NCBI GenBank assembly: GCA_016781885.1
Contig: JADDPM010000086.1
Span: forward strand, 1 to 9,644
Direction of reading: 5' to 3'
From: Rubrobacter sp.
GTDB taxonomy: Bacteria; Actinomycetota; Rubrobacteria; Rubrobacterales; Rubrobacteraceae
Length of the DNA: 9,644 bases
Shown here: piece by piece, positions 1 through 5,909 of the stretch
How the letters are laid out: each line of letters starts with the position of its first letter
How positions within the stretch are numbered: position 1 is the first letter of the stretch
Made by a program: the position numbers and the translations under genes
The notes under the pieces: model-generated
Databases searched by the model: none
Seen by the model: only the letters and a program-made list of their open reading frames with translations
What the model was told of the DNA's origin: nothing

Positions 1-1476
1 GGCGGTGTTCGTGGCCTTCGCTTCCTTTATGAGGCGCGAGACGTTTACCTCGTAGGGCTCGCGGCGGTTTAGCACGCGGCCTGTTGGGTGGGCGATGGTG
101 TTGACATGGGGGTTGTTCATGGCCCGGATCATGCGCTGCGTCATCGCCTCCTCGCCTATCCCGAACGAGGTGTGGATAGAGGCTACCACGAAGTCCAACT
201 CCGCCAGGAGCGCGTCCTCGTAGTCGAGCGCGCCGTCCTTGAGGATGTCCACCTCCGAGCCGCAGAGGAGGCGTATCTCGGGGTACCTCTCGTCGGCGGC
301 TCGTACTGCCTTGAGCTTCTCCTTCAGGCGGGCGGGGGAGAGGCCGTTGGCTACCTTCAGGCTCTGGGAGTGGTCACAGAAGACCAGGTACTCGTAGCCC
401 AGGGCGATGGCGGCCTCGGCCATACTCCCGATGGTGCCCCGGCCGTCGGAGTAGTTAGTGTGGACGTGCAGGTCGCCGCGCACGTCGCCGACCTCGACGA
501 GGTCCGGTAGCTCCCCCTTCTCGGCGGCGCGTGTCTCGCCGGCATCTTCTCTCAATTCCGGGGGGATGTAGGCGAGGCCGAGCCTCTCATAGAGTTCCGC
601 CTCCGACGCCACGGGCTCGTAACGCTGCGTCCCGGCCTCCGCTAGGCCGTACTCGGAGATGTTCAGCCCCATCTTCACGGCCCGCTCGCGCAGCACGATG
701 TTATGCGCCTGGCTCCCGGTGAAATGGTGCAGGAGCGAGCCGTAAGCCTTGGGCTCCACGATCCTCAAATCCACCTCCACCCCGCCGCATTTGATGAACA
801 CCTTCGACGGCCCGTGCGCCAGGACCTCGTCCACAAACGGGGCTCCAGCGAAGGCGTCGGCCAGAGCCTTGCCGTCGCTGCTCGCGGCGACGATGTCGAG
901 GTCGCCGATGGTCTCCTTCTGGCGGCGCAGAGAGCCTGCGAGCTCCGCCTCTTCGCAGGCCGGGTGCGAGCGGACGAAGCCGAGGACGTGCTCTCCCAGA
1001 GCCGTGGCCTCGTCGAGGAGCATGCGGCGTTCGGCGGCGTTGTAGGTCCGGGCGGCGCGCAGGATGCGCTCCTCGCTCTTCTTGCCGAAGCCCTTGAGGG
1101 AGGCGAGCCTGCCCTCTTCCAGCTCGCCAAGCTCCTCGACGCTCGTCACGCCAAGCTCCCGCCACAGCCGCCCCGCCGTGCGCGGACCGACGCCGGGCAG
1201 GCGGGTCACCTCGACGAGGCCGGCGGGGATCTCTTCGAGGAGGTCGGCGAGGAGCTGGGGGGTGCGGTCCTCGGCTAGGTCGCGTATTACGGCGGCTATG
1301 GTTCCCCCGACGTGGGGCAGCTCCTTGAGGTCCTCGACCTCGCGCACCGGGCGGCCCAGAGCGATCACCGACTCGGCGGCACGGCGGTAGCCGAGGACGC
1401 GGTAGTACGCCTCGTCTTTCAGCTCCATGAGCGCGGCTATCGTATCCAGGGCGCGGGCGACATCGGCGTTCTTCAA
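1..1476 (-). CDS. polX: DNA polymerase/3'-5' exonuclease PolX (C-terminus cut by window edge)
   Basis: Family-X DNA polymerase fused to a PHP phosphoesterase. By family it fills short gaps in base-excision repair, and the PHP domain gives Mn-dependent 3'-5' exonuclease and AP-site activity in the cytoplasm. The frame is open for 492 codons to the left edge. Helix-hairpin-helix segments (LPHVGGTIAAVI, LPGVGPRTAGRL) lie in the N-terminal 8-kDa region. The nucleotidyltransferase signature GSLRR begins at residue 181, followed by GDLDIV with D192 and D194, and VDLRIV gives the third carboxylate, D236. The PHP domain starts with DLHVHTNYSDG (H337, H339), then DHS (D368, H369), and HPTGR follows later. 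Relatives are about 570-580 residues, so roughly 80 are missing here. I chose the TTG at 1474-1476 because GAGGAGGT lies 4 nt upstream on the minus strand and a perfect TATAAT lies beyond it. The gene is divergent from the PAP2 gene. Confidence 0.95.
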   Translation of the reverse strand, partial: MKNADVARALDTIAALMELKDEAYYRVLGYRRAAESVIALGRPVREVEDLKELPHVGGTIAAVIRDLAEDRTPQLLADLLEEIPAGLVEVTRLPGVGPRTAGRLWRELGVTSVEELGELEEGRLASLKGFGKKSEERILRAARTYNAAERRMLLDEATALGEHVLGFVRSHPACEEAELAGSLRRQKETIGDLDIVAASSDGKALADAFAGAPFVDEVLAHGPSKVFIKCGGVEVDLRIVEPKAYGSLLHHFTGSQAHNIVLRERAVKMGLNISEYGLAEAGTQRYEPVASEAELYERLGLAYIPPELREDAGETRAAEKGELPDLVEVGDVRGDLHVHTNYSDGRGTIGSMAEAAIALGYEYLVFCDHSQSLKVANGLSPARLKEKLKAVRAADERYPEIRLLCGSEVDILKDGALDYEDALLAELDFVVASIHTSFGIGEEAMTQRMIRAMNNPHVNTIAHPTGRVLNRREPYEVNVSRLIKEAKATNTA

Positions 1477-1480
1477 GGGG

Positions 1481-1510
1481 ACCTCCTCGTCTCTCTCCCG
1501 GGTGATTATA
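1481..1510 (-). promoter_or_regulatory. polX promoter -10 and Shine-Dalgarno
   Basis: On the minus strand a perfect TATAAT lies at 1505-1510. The SD GAGGAGGT lies at 1481-1488, 4 nt before the TTG start. Transcription would begin near 1498, giving a leader of about 20 nt. I see no good TTGACA-like -35 at 16-18 bp spacing. This conventional layout contrasts with the divergent PAP2 gene. Confidence 0.55.
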
Positions 1511-1536
1511 CGCAGCCGTTCGCCGGGCTCCCGGAG

Positions 1537-1542
1537 TAGAAT
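1537..1542 (+). promoter_or_regulatory. candidate -10 box (TAGAAT) for leaderless PAP2 transcript
   Basis: TAGAAT lies 7 nt upstream of the ATG at 1550, and no SD sits at normal spacing (GGAG is about 14 nt away). The distance would put the transcription start at or next to the start codon. No convincing -35 is visible. One of a recurring set in this window. Confidence 0.45.
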
Positions 1543-1549
1543 CCTCTCC

Positions 1550-2275
1550 ATGTTAAATAAAGGTCTTCTTCGCAAAGAGATCAGCCGCAGGATCTCGCGC
1601 CGGCTGGGGCTGACGCTCACGGTCGGGCTCGCCGCCGGTCTCCTGCTCTCGCTGGGCGTAATCCTCCTCTTCGCCAAGATCGTGAAGGACGTCGTAGAGG
1701 GCGAGAGCCGCCGGTTCGACGAGACGGTCCTGCTCTGGATCCACGCTAACTCCCCAACCTGGCTGGACGAGCCGATGCGCATAGTCACTACCCTCGGCTA
1801 CTACTGGATGATACTCCCCCTCCTCGCCATCCTCGCGTACGCCTTCTACCGGCGGGGGCGCAAGGTCTCCGCCGCCCTGCTCGTAATCTCTACCGGCGGC
1901 GGTCTGGTCCTGACCACGACCCTCAAGACCGTCTTTCAGCGCTCCCGCCCGGAGCTCTTCGACTCAGGCTATACTGCCTCTTTCTACTCCTTCCCGAGCA
2001 TCCACGCCACCCTCGCCGTCGGATTTTACGGTACCCTGGGCCTGCTCCTGGCGTGGCGGCTTACGGGGTTTAGGCGCTGGGCGGTAGCCGTGCTGGGTAT
2101 CGTCCTCGTGCTGCTCATCGGCTTCTCGCGGCTCTACCTCGGCGTTCACTACCCGACCGACGTGCTCGCCGGGTTCCTCGTGGCGCCGTTGTGGATCAGC
2201 TTTATCGGGCTGAGCTACTTTCTCTGGCGCACGTTTCGCAGGCATCCTTCCGGGAAGGTCGAAGGGGAGGAGTGA
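1550..2275 (+). CDS. PAP2-family membrane phosphatase (PgpB/UppP-like)
   Basis: Integral membrane phosphatase of the type 2 phosphatidic acid phosphatase family. Such enzymes remove phosphate from lipid phosphates or diphosphates such as undecaprenyl diphosphate or phosphatidylglycerophosphate, with the active site on the outer face. The 241-residue product has a basic N-terminus, a first membrane segment at about 20-42, and several more segments. All three catalytic motifs are present: KX6RP (K126 to R133-P134), PSIH (149-152, where PSGH is usual) and SRX5HX3D (S193-R194, H200, D204). The frame stays open upstream to 1427, but that part only overlaps polX antisense, so I start at the ATG at 1550. 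A DedA gene follows 66 nt downstream, suggesting a shared role in lipid-carrier recycling. The exact substrate cannot be read from sequence. Confidence 0.9.
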   Translation: MLNKGLLRKEISRRISRRLGLTLTVGLAAGLLLSLGVILLFAKIVKDVVEGESRRFDETVLLWIHANSPTWLDEPMRIVTTLGYYWMILPLLAILAYAFYRRGRKVSAALLVISTGGGLVLTTTLKTVFQRSRPELFDSGYTASFYSFPSIHATLAVGFYGTLGLLLAWRLTGFRRWAVAVLGIVLVLLIGFSRLYLGVHYPTDVLAGFLVAPLWISFIGLSYFLWRTFRRHPSGKVEGEE

Positions 2276-2320
2276 CCCGTTACGGGGGCTGCTCCGGCCG
2301 GCGTGTGGAAAAAACCGCCT

Positions 2321-2341
2321 GGAGGTGATAGCTTCCCCTCC
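2321..2341 (+). promoter_or_regulatory. start region of the DedA gene: GGAGGTGAT plus TAGCTT
   Basis: GGAGGTGAT (2321-2329) is a strong SD sequence, but it lies 12 nt from the GTG at 2342, which is longer than usual. TAGCTT (2329-2334) ends 7 nt before the same GTG and fits a leaderless -10. Either reading supports the GTG at 2342 over the upstream GTG at 2303. Confidence 0.35.
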
Positions 2342-2968
2342 GTGCTCGAAGCGATTCTGCAACCGCTCATAGACTGGGTTACGGCGACCATCGGGGAGAA
2401 CGGTCTCTTCGCGGTCTTCGGGCTGATGCTGCTGGAGAGCATGGGTATCTTGATCCCTTCGGAGGCGATCTCGCCGTTCGCCGGTTACCTGGTCTCACAG
2501 GGCCGGATGGGGTTCTTCGGGGCGGTGGCCGCGGGGGTCCTGGGGAATCTGGTCGGCTCCTGGGTCGCCTACTTCATCGGTCTGTGGGGGGGGCGGGAGC
2601 TGTGGTTCAAGTACGGGCGCTACGTCGGGGTGCGGGCGCATCATCTGAAGGTAGCCGAGAAGTGGTTCGACAGGTACGGTGAGCTTGCGGTCTTCGTCTC
2701 ACGCTGCCTGCCGGTGGTGCGCACGTTCATCTCCTTCCCCGCCGGAACCGCCCGGATGAACTTCCCGAAGTTCACCTTCTACACCTTTCTGGGATGCGTG
2801 CCGTGGGTCTTCGCCCTGACCTACCTGGGGTACCTGCTCGGGGAGAACTGGGATACGGTCGGTGACTTCTTGCACTACCTGGACTATGCGGTTGCTCTGG
2901 CGGTCCTAGTAGGTGCCGTCTACCTCTTCCTGCGCTGGCGTTCCAGCCGGTCCTCGCGGGCCTCTTAG
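2342..2968 (+). CDS. DedA family (SNARE-associated/VTT) membrane protein
   Basis: Polytopic membrane protein of the DedA family. Characterised members (UptA-like) return undecaprenyl phosphate to the inner leaflet, and others affect proton-dependent envelope homeostasis. The 208-residue product is of usual family length. Early in the protein is LESMGILIPSEAISPFAGYL, with acidic E32 and E41. The second half holds FVSRCLPVVRTFISFPAG, with the conserved arginines R121 and R127, followed by the typical aromatic FTFYTFLG segment. The tail is basic and serine-rich. The frame is open back to a GTG at 2303, but those 13 extra residues are poorly family-like. The GTG at 2342 begins with LEAILQPLIDW, as expected of DedA N-termini. 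The PAP2 gene immediately upstream makes a C55-lipid recycling role plausible, though that is an inference. Confidence 0.9.
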   Translation: MLEAILQPLIDWVTATIGENGLFAVFGLMLLESMGILIPSEAISPFAGYLVSQGRMGFFGAVAAGVLGNLVGSWVAYFIGLWGGRELWFKYGRYVGVRAHHLKVAEKWFDRYGELAVFVSRCLPVVRTFISFPAGTARMNFPKFTFYTFLGCVPWVFALTYLGYLLGENWDTVGDFLHYLDYAVALAVLVGAVYLFLRWRSSRSSRAS

Positions 2969-2996
2969 GGCGACCGCGCCGGTAGACCTCCTCCGC

Positions 2997-3002
2997 TAGA
3001 AT
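2997..3002 (+). promoter_or_regulatory. candidate -10 box (TAGAAT) upstream of TSUP gene
   Basis: TAGAAT ends 3 nt before the ATG at 3006 and 6 nt before the in-frame GTG at 3009. A transcript started 6-7 nt downstream of the box would begin at the GTG, implying a leaderless GTG start. No SD precedes either codon. Confidence 0.4.
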
Positions 3003-3005
3003 GGG

Positions 3006-3776
3006 ATGGTGGAGAGTCTCTTTCAGCTTGTGGTCCTGACGGTCCTGGGACTCTTCGGAGGGGTGCTCTCGGGGCTCGGGGGAGTGGGCGGCGGGATCGT
3101 CTTCGTGCCCACACTCGTATACGCGGCGGGGTGGGACATCAAGGAGGCCGTCGCGGCGAGTCTGGTCATCGTCGTCTTCAGCTCTCTCTCCGGGACGGTG
3201 CGTAATGTTCGCAGCGAGGATCCGGCCGAGTGGCGACCGGCGCTACTCCTCGCCGCCTCGGTGGCGCCGGCGTCCCTGATCGGGGTCTATATAAGCACCA
3301 TCTCACCGACGGCGTTGGTGCAGTTCGTCTTCTCGATGATACTCCTGGCCCTCGCCTACCCCACGGGCCGGGGGCGGGCCGGCGGACCTCCTGTGGCGGG
3401 TAAGGGGATGTCGCGCCCCCTCGTCTCACTCTACGGGGCGGGCATCGGGACGCTCTCGGGGCTCGTGGGGATCGGGGGCGGGGTAGTGCTGGTGCCCCTG
3501 CTGATGCTCGGCTTCGGGCTATCGACGAAGCGCGCGATCTCGACGAGCCTCGCGGTGGTCCTCTTCACCGGCATCGTTGCCTCGGCAGGGTACATCTACA
3601 CGGGCTTCAGCGACCTCGTAAGCCTCGTGCCGCTCGTCGTGGGGGCCATGATCGGGGCCTGGCTAGGCGTGCGGTTGCGCGACTGGCTTCCGGAGAAGGC
3701 GATACGGCTCGGCTTCGCCGGTTTCATGGTCGTGATCGCGCTACGCACCCTGAACGACGCCCTGGATATACTTTAG
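3006..3776 (+). CDS. TSUP (TauE/SafE) family membrane permease
   Basis: Membrane transporter of the TauE/SafE (DUF81) family, whose members move sulfite, sulfoacetate or other organic anions across the cytoplasmic membrane. The 256-residue product shows the two-repeat architecture of the family. Repeat one has LSGLGGVGGGIVFVP (21-35) and repeat two has LSGLVGIGGGVVLVP (150-164). Each is followed by an A-x-S/T-SL helix (AVAASLVIVVFSS, AISTSLAVVLFTG). A glycine-, proline- and arginine-rich loop at about 120-137 joins the halves. The start is ATG 3006, or possibly GTG 3009, since a TAGAAT box sits just upstream. The next gene begins 4 nt after its stop. No sulfur-metabolism gene is nearby, so the substrate is unknown. 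Confidence 0.88.
   Translation: MVESLFQLVVLTVLGLFGGVLSGLGGVGGGIVFVPTLVYAAGWDIKEAVAASLVIVVFSSLSGTVRNVRSEDPAEWRPALLLAASVAPASLIGVYISTISPTALVQFVFSMILLALAYPTGRGRAGGPPVAGKGMSRPLVSLYGAGIGTLSGLVGIGGGVVLVPLLMLGFGLSTKRAISTSLAVVLFTGIVASAGYIYTGFSDLVSLVPLVVGAMIGAWLGVRLRDWLPEKAIRLGFAGFMVVIALRTLNDALDIL
3767..3772 (+). promoter_or_regulatory. candidate -10 box (TATACT) overlapping the 3' end of the TSUP gene
   Basis: TATACT lies in the last codons of the TSUP gene and ends 8 nt before the GTG at 3781, with no SD in between. It would allow the small downstream gene its own leaderless transcript. A clear -35 is not visible. Confidence 0.4.
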
Positions 3777-3780
3777 CCTC

Positions 3781-4209
3781 GTGGTGCACATGTACGAACA
3801 TACGCTCCTGGAGAAGGTTAAGGCGCTACGATTCGCCTTGGGGGACTACGCTGTCTTTGGCAGCGGCCCACTCCTGGTCCACGGCCTCGTTGAAGACATC
3901 AACGACGTAGACCTGGTGGCCCGTGGTGTAGCTCGGGCGAGGGCGAGGAGTCTGGGCCCTGTCCTCGTGGCACCGAAGGGGGACCCCGTCGTGAGGCTCG
4001 GGGACGGCGATATAGAGGTCTTCGCGGGGTGGTTAGGGATGGATCTTGAGGCCATCATTGACGGTGCCGCAATCATGGGAGGTCTGCCCTTCGCGCAACT
4101 GGAGGACATACGGGCGTTCAAACGCGCTCTTGGACGCCAGAAGAACCTGGGCCACGTCCTGCTTATCGAGGAGCACCTGCGCGGTCGTGCGTCGGAACAA
4201 AGGCTCTAA
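3781..4209 (+). CDS. small nucleotidyltransferase-superfamily protein, function unknown
   Basis: A 142-residue soluble protein with what looks like a minimal Pol-beta-type nucleotidyltransferase core. GSG at 27-29 begins a turn and helix, DVD gives D42 and D44 as candidate metal ligands, and DIEVF (about 77-81) offers a third carboxylate at E79. The C-terminal part (PFAQLEDIRAFKRALGRQKN) resembles the helical region of AbiEii- or MNT-like proteins, where the catalytic domain is followed by a helix rich in Lys and Arg. There are no membrane segments. The start is GTG at 3781 or 3784, or ATG at 3790; I prefer 3781 because of the TATACT box upstream. It lies 4 nt after the TSUP gene and 9 nt before the CDF gene, and no partner toxin or antitoxin gene is present. 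The biochemical role is unknown and the fold assignment is by motif only. Confidence 0.75.
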   Translation: MVHMYEHTLLEKVKALRFALGDYAVFGSGPLLVHGLVEDINDVDLVARGVARARARSLGPVLVAPKGDPVVRLGDGDIEVFAGWLGMDLEAIIDGAAIMGGLPFAQLEDIRAFKRALGRQKNLGHVLLIEEHLRGRASEQRL

Positions 4210-4218
4210 ACCCAATAG

Positions 4219-5133
4219 GTGGATGAGTTGGTCCTGACAGGCATGGACAAGAAGTCGCGCACGGTTCTTTTCTCGATCTCCTCGAATGCCATCCTGCTCA
4301 CCGTGAAGCTGGTGGCGGGCGTAATGACGGGCTCGGTAAGCGTCCTCTCCGAAGCTGTCCACTCGGCGACCGATCTCGTGGCCTCGGTCGTGGCCCTCGT
4401 CGCCGTGCGGCGCTCGAATTCGCCGCCGGACGAGGATCACCACTACGGTCACGGGCGCTTCGAGAACCTGGCTGGCGTCTTCGAGGGGCTTGTGCTCTTC
4501 GCGGTGGGCGGCTACGTCGTCTACGGCGCGGTGGACAACATCTTGAACGGCGCGGAGTTGGAGCTCCTGGGCCTCGGTATCCTGGTGATGGCCCTCTCGG
4601 CCGTCGTGAACTTGTTCGTCTCCGGGTGGCTCCTGCGCGTGGCGCGCGAGACGGACTCCCGGGCTTTGGCGGCCGAGGGGTACAACCTGCGCACGGACGT
4701 CTGGGGGGCGGCGGGCGTGGCCGTGGGGCTCGCCGCCGCTCTGGCGACCGGCTGGACGGTACTCGACCCGATCATCGCGGCGCTCATAGGGCTTGCGATC
4801 CTGTGGACTGCGCTCCGCCTCGTCTCGGGCAGTACCCGCGTCCTCCTCGACGAGAGCCTGCCGCCGGGTGAGCTGGACGTGGTCGAGCGGGTAATAGAAG
4901 ACTGTGTCCGGAGCGAGGCGGCGATCCGGGGCTTCCACAAGCTCAGGGCACGCAAGAGCGGGTCCCAGCGGCACATAGACTTTCATCTCCAGCTAAAGGC
5001 CGAGACCACGCTCGGGGAGGCGCATAAGCTCTCCGACGACCTCGAAGAGAGGATACGGCGCAGCCTGCCCAACTCGGACGTCCTGATACACCTCGAAGAC
5101 GACCGCAGCTTTACGAACGAGACTACCCTCTGA
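4219..5133 (+). CDS. CDF (cation diffusion facilitator) family metal exporter
   Basis: Divalent-cation/proton antiporter of the CDF family (YiiP/FieF-like), exporting Zn, Fe, Mn, Co or Cd from the cytoplasm. The 304-residue product has six predicted membrane helices followed by a cytoplasmic domain at about 212-295. TM2 carries SEAVHSATD (H48, D52), the loop has HHYGHGRFENLA (74-85), and TM5 has YNLRTD (N156, D160). At TM5, Asn replaces the His of the usual HxxxD, giving an atypical HD-ND transport site. The C-terminal domain keeps metal-binding-like residues: RHIDFHLQL (H252, D254), AHKLSDD (H269) and LIHLED (H291). The start could be GTG 4219, TTG 4228 (AGGTGG at 4217-4222 would be its SD) or ATG 4243. 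Metal specificity cannot be set from sequence. Confidence 0.9.
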   Translation: MDELVLTGMDKKSRTVLFSISSNAILLTVKLVAGVMTGSVSVLSEAVHSATDLVASVVALVAVRRSNSPPDEDHHYGHGRFENLAGVFEGLVLFAVGGYVVYGAVDNILNGAELELLGLGILVMALSAVVNLFVSGWLLRVARETDSRALAAEGYNLRTDVWGAAGVAVGLAAALATGWTVLDPIIAALIGLAILWTALRLVSGSTRVLLDESLPPGELDVVERVIEDCVRSEAAIRGFHKLRARKSGSQRHIDFHLQLKAETTLGEAHKLSDDLEERIRRSLPNSDVLIHLEDDRSFTNETTL

Positions 5134-5142
5134 GAGCCTGAC

Positions 5143-5240
5143 GACTCCCGGGACTCACGTTTCGTCGAGGCCATACCGTACGAGAACATGGAGGGCGAGC
5201 TTTCTTGCTCTTCTGGACGCCGCGCATCAAGGCCCTCCTC
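5143..5240 (+). pseudogene. signal peptidase I C-terminal remnant (frameshifted)
   Basis: A fragment matching the end of signal peptidase I lies 9 nt after the CDF stop. Translation from 5143 gives DSRDSRF, then IPYENMEGE, equivalent to NSRDSRFFG and PYENIEGE of the intact gene downstream. After GAG at 5197-5199 one base is missing relative to the intact copy. Moving to the next frame at 5202 restores FLLFWTPRIKALL, equivalent to FLIFWPLDRI. A 20-bp stretch (5144-5163) is identical to 5807-5826 in the intact gene. The N-terminal membrane anchor, catalytic Ser and Lys are absent, so it cannot be active. It reads as the residue of a third tandem copy, or of a partial duplication of the first intact gene. 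Confidence 0.85.
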
Positions 5241-5308
5241 TGTGAAGCATCGAGAGCGCCGGAGGCCTCGGCATCCGCTCTTCAAGAGCCTTATGGCGCC
5301 GGGTGCGG

Positions 5309-5314
5309 TATCCT
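5309..5314 (+). promoter_or_regulatory. candidate -10 box (TATCCT) for first intact signal peptidase gene
   Basis: TATCCT ends 8 nt before the GTG at 5323, and no SD is present, which again fits a leaderless start. The second peptidase gene would be transcribed from the same promoter. Confidence 0.4.
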
Positions 5315-5322
5315 GAGCGCCT

Positions 5323-5907
5323 GTGGCCGAGAAACGCTTTAAGCAGAACCTGGAGACCGCGCCCGAGGACCGGTACGGGCGCCGCTCGCCCAAAAAGAGC
5401 GGGGGAGTGCTGGAGTTCCTGGTCATACTCCTCGTCTCCTTCGCGCTCGTCTTCGGCTTTGTCAGGCCGTTCGTGGTGGAAGCCTTCCGCATCCCGTCGG
5501 AGAGCATGGTTCCGACTTTGGAGATCGGGGACAGGCTCTTTGTCAACAAGTTCATCTACCGCTTCACGGATCCCGAGCGGGGCGACGTAGTCGTCTTCAA
5601 GAGCGTCGAGGGTGGGGAAGAGGACCTGATAAAGCGGGTCGTCGCCGTACCGGGGGACACGGTCGAGGTGCGTGACGGGGTACTCTACGTGAACGGCGAG
5701 CCCCAGGTGGACCCCTACGTCAACCGGGAGTTCCTGGACCGCAGCTACTACGGCCCAAAGACGGTGCCCGAGGGACACGTCTTCGCGATGGGCGACAACC
5801 GGGCCAACTCCCGGGACTCACGTTTCTTCGGGCCGGTGCCCTACGAGAATATAGAGGGCGAGGCGTTCCTGATCTTCTGGCCCCTGGACAGGATAGGGCC
5901 GCTCTGA
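5323..5907 (+). CDS. lepB: signal peptidase I (first intact tandem copy)
   Basis: Type I signal peptidase, a membrane-anchored Ser-Lys protease that removes signal peptides from Sec- and Tat-exported proteins on the outer face of the membrane. The 194-residue product has a charged cytosolic N-terminus (1-28), one membrane anchor at about 29-47, then the catalytic domain. Box B is IPSESMVPTL with nucleophile S61, box D is LIKRVVAVPGD with the general base K104, and box E is MGDNRANSRDSR (157-167). The size is typical of Gram-positive and actinobacterial enzymes. It starts at GTG 5323 after a TATCCT box and has no SD. The second copy begins 2 nt after its stop. A 24-bp block (5544-5567) is identical to 6263-6286 in that copy, so the two are paralogues from duplication. 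Confidence 0.95.
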   Translation: MAEKRFKQNLETAPEDRYGRRSPKKSGGVLEFLVILLVSFALVFGFVRPFVVEAFRIPSESMVPTLEIGDRLFVNKFIYRFTDPERGDVVVFKSVEGGEEDLIKRVVAVPGDTVEVRDGVLYVNGEPQVDPYVNREFLDRSYYGPKTVPEGHVFAMGDNRANSRDSRFFGPVPYENIEGEAFLIFWPLDRIGPL

Positions 5908-5909
5908 CG

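Noticed and set aside
703..1278. 191-codon plus-strand open frame opposite polX
   Set aside because: It is an antisense shadow of the PolX polymerase core; the minus-strand frame contains the catalytic residues.
1427..1549. 41-codon N-terminal extension of the PAP2 gene
   Set aside because: It overlaps the polX start antisense, lacks a promoter position consistent with TAGAAT, and reads as a low-complexity basic and serine stretch unlike PAP2 N-termini.
4033..4986. 317-codon minus-strand open frame, longer than the CDF gene opposite it
   Set aside because: It has no recognisable domain and is extremely rich in charged residues, as expected from antisense of a GC-rich gene. The CDF frame carries all family motifs.
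3781..5133. Nucleotidyltransferase gene as part of a toxin-antitoxin or abortive-infection pair
   Set aside because: Both adjacent genes are clear transporters and there is no small partner gene.
5260..5300. GC-rich inverted repeats (such as GCTCTT-C-AAGAGC) before the first intact signal peptidase, as a terminator
   Set aside because: No T-run follows, and short GC palindromes are common at this base composition.
5227..5778. 183-codon minus-strand open frame opposite the first signal peptidase
   Set aside because: It has no domain, and its composition is that of a reverse-complement shadow. The plus strand has a complete peptidase.
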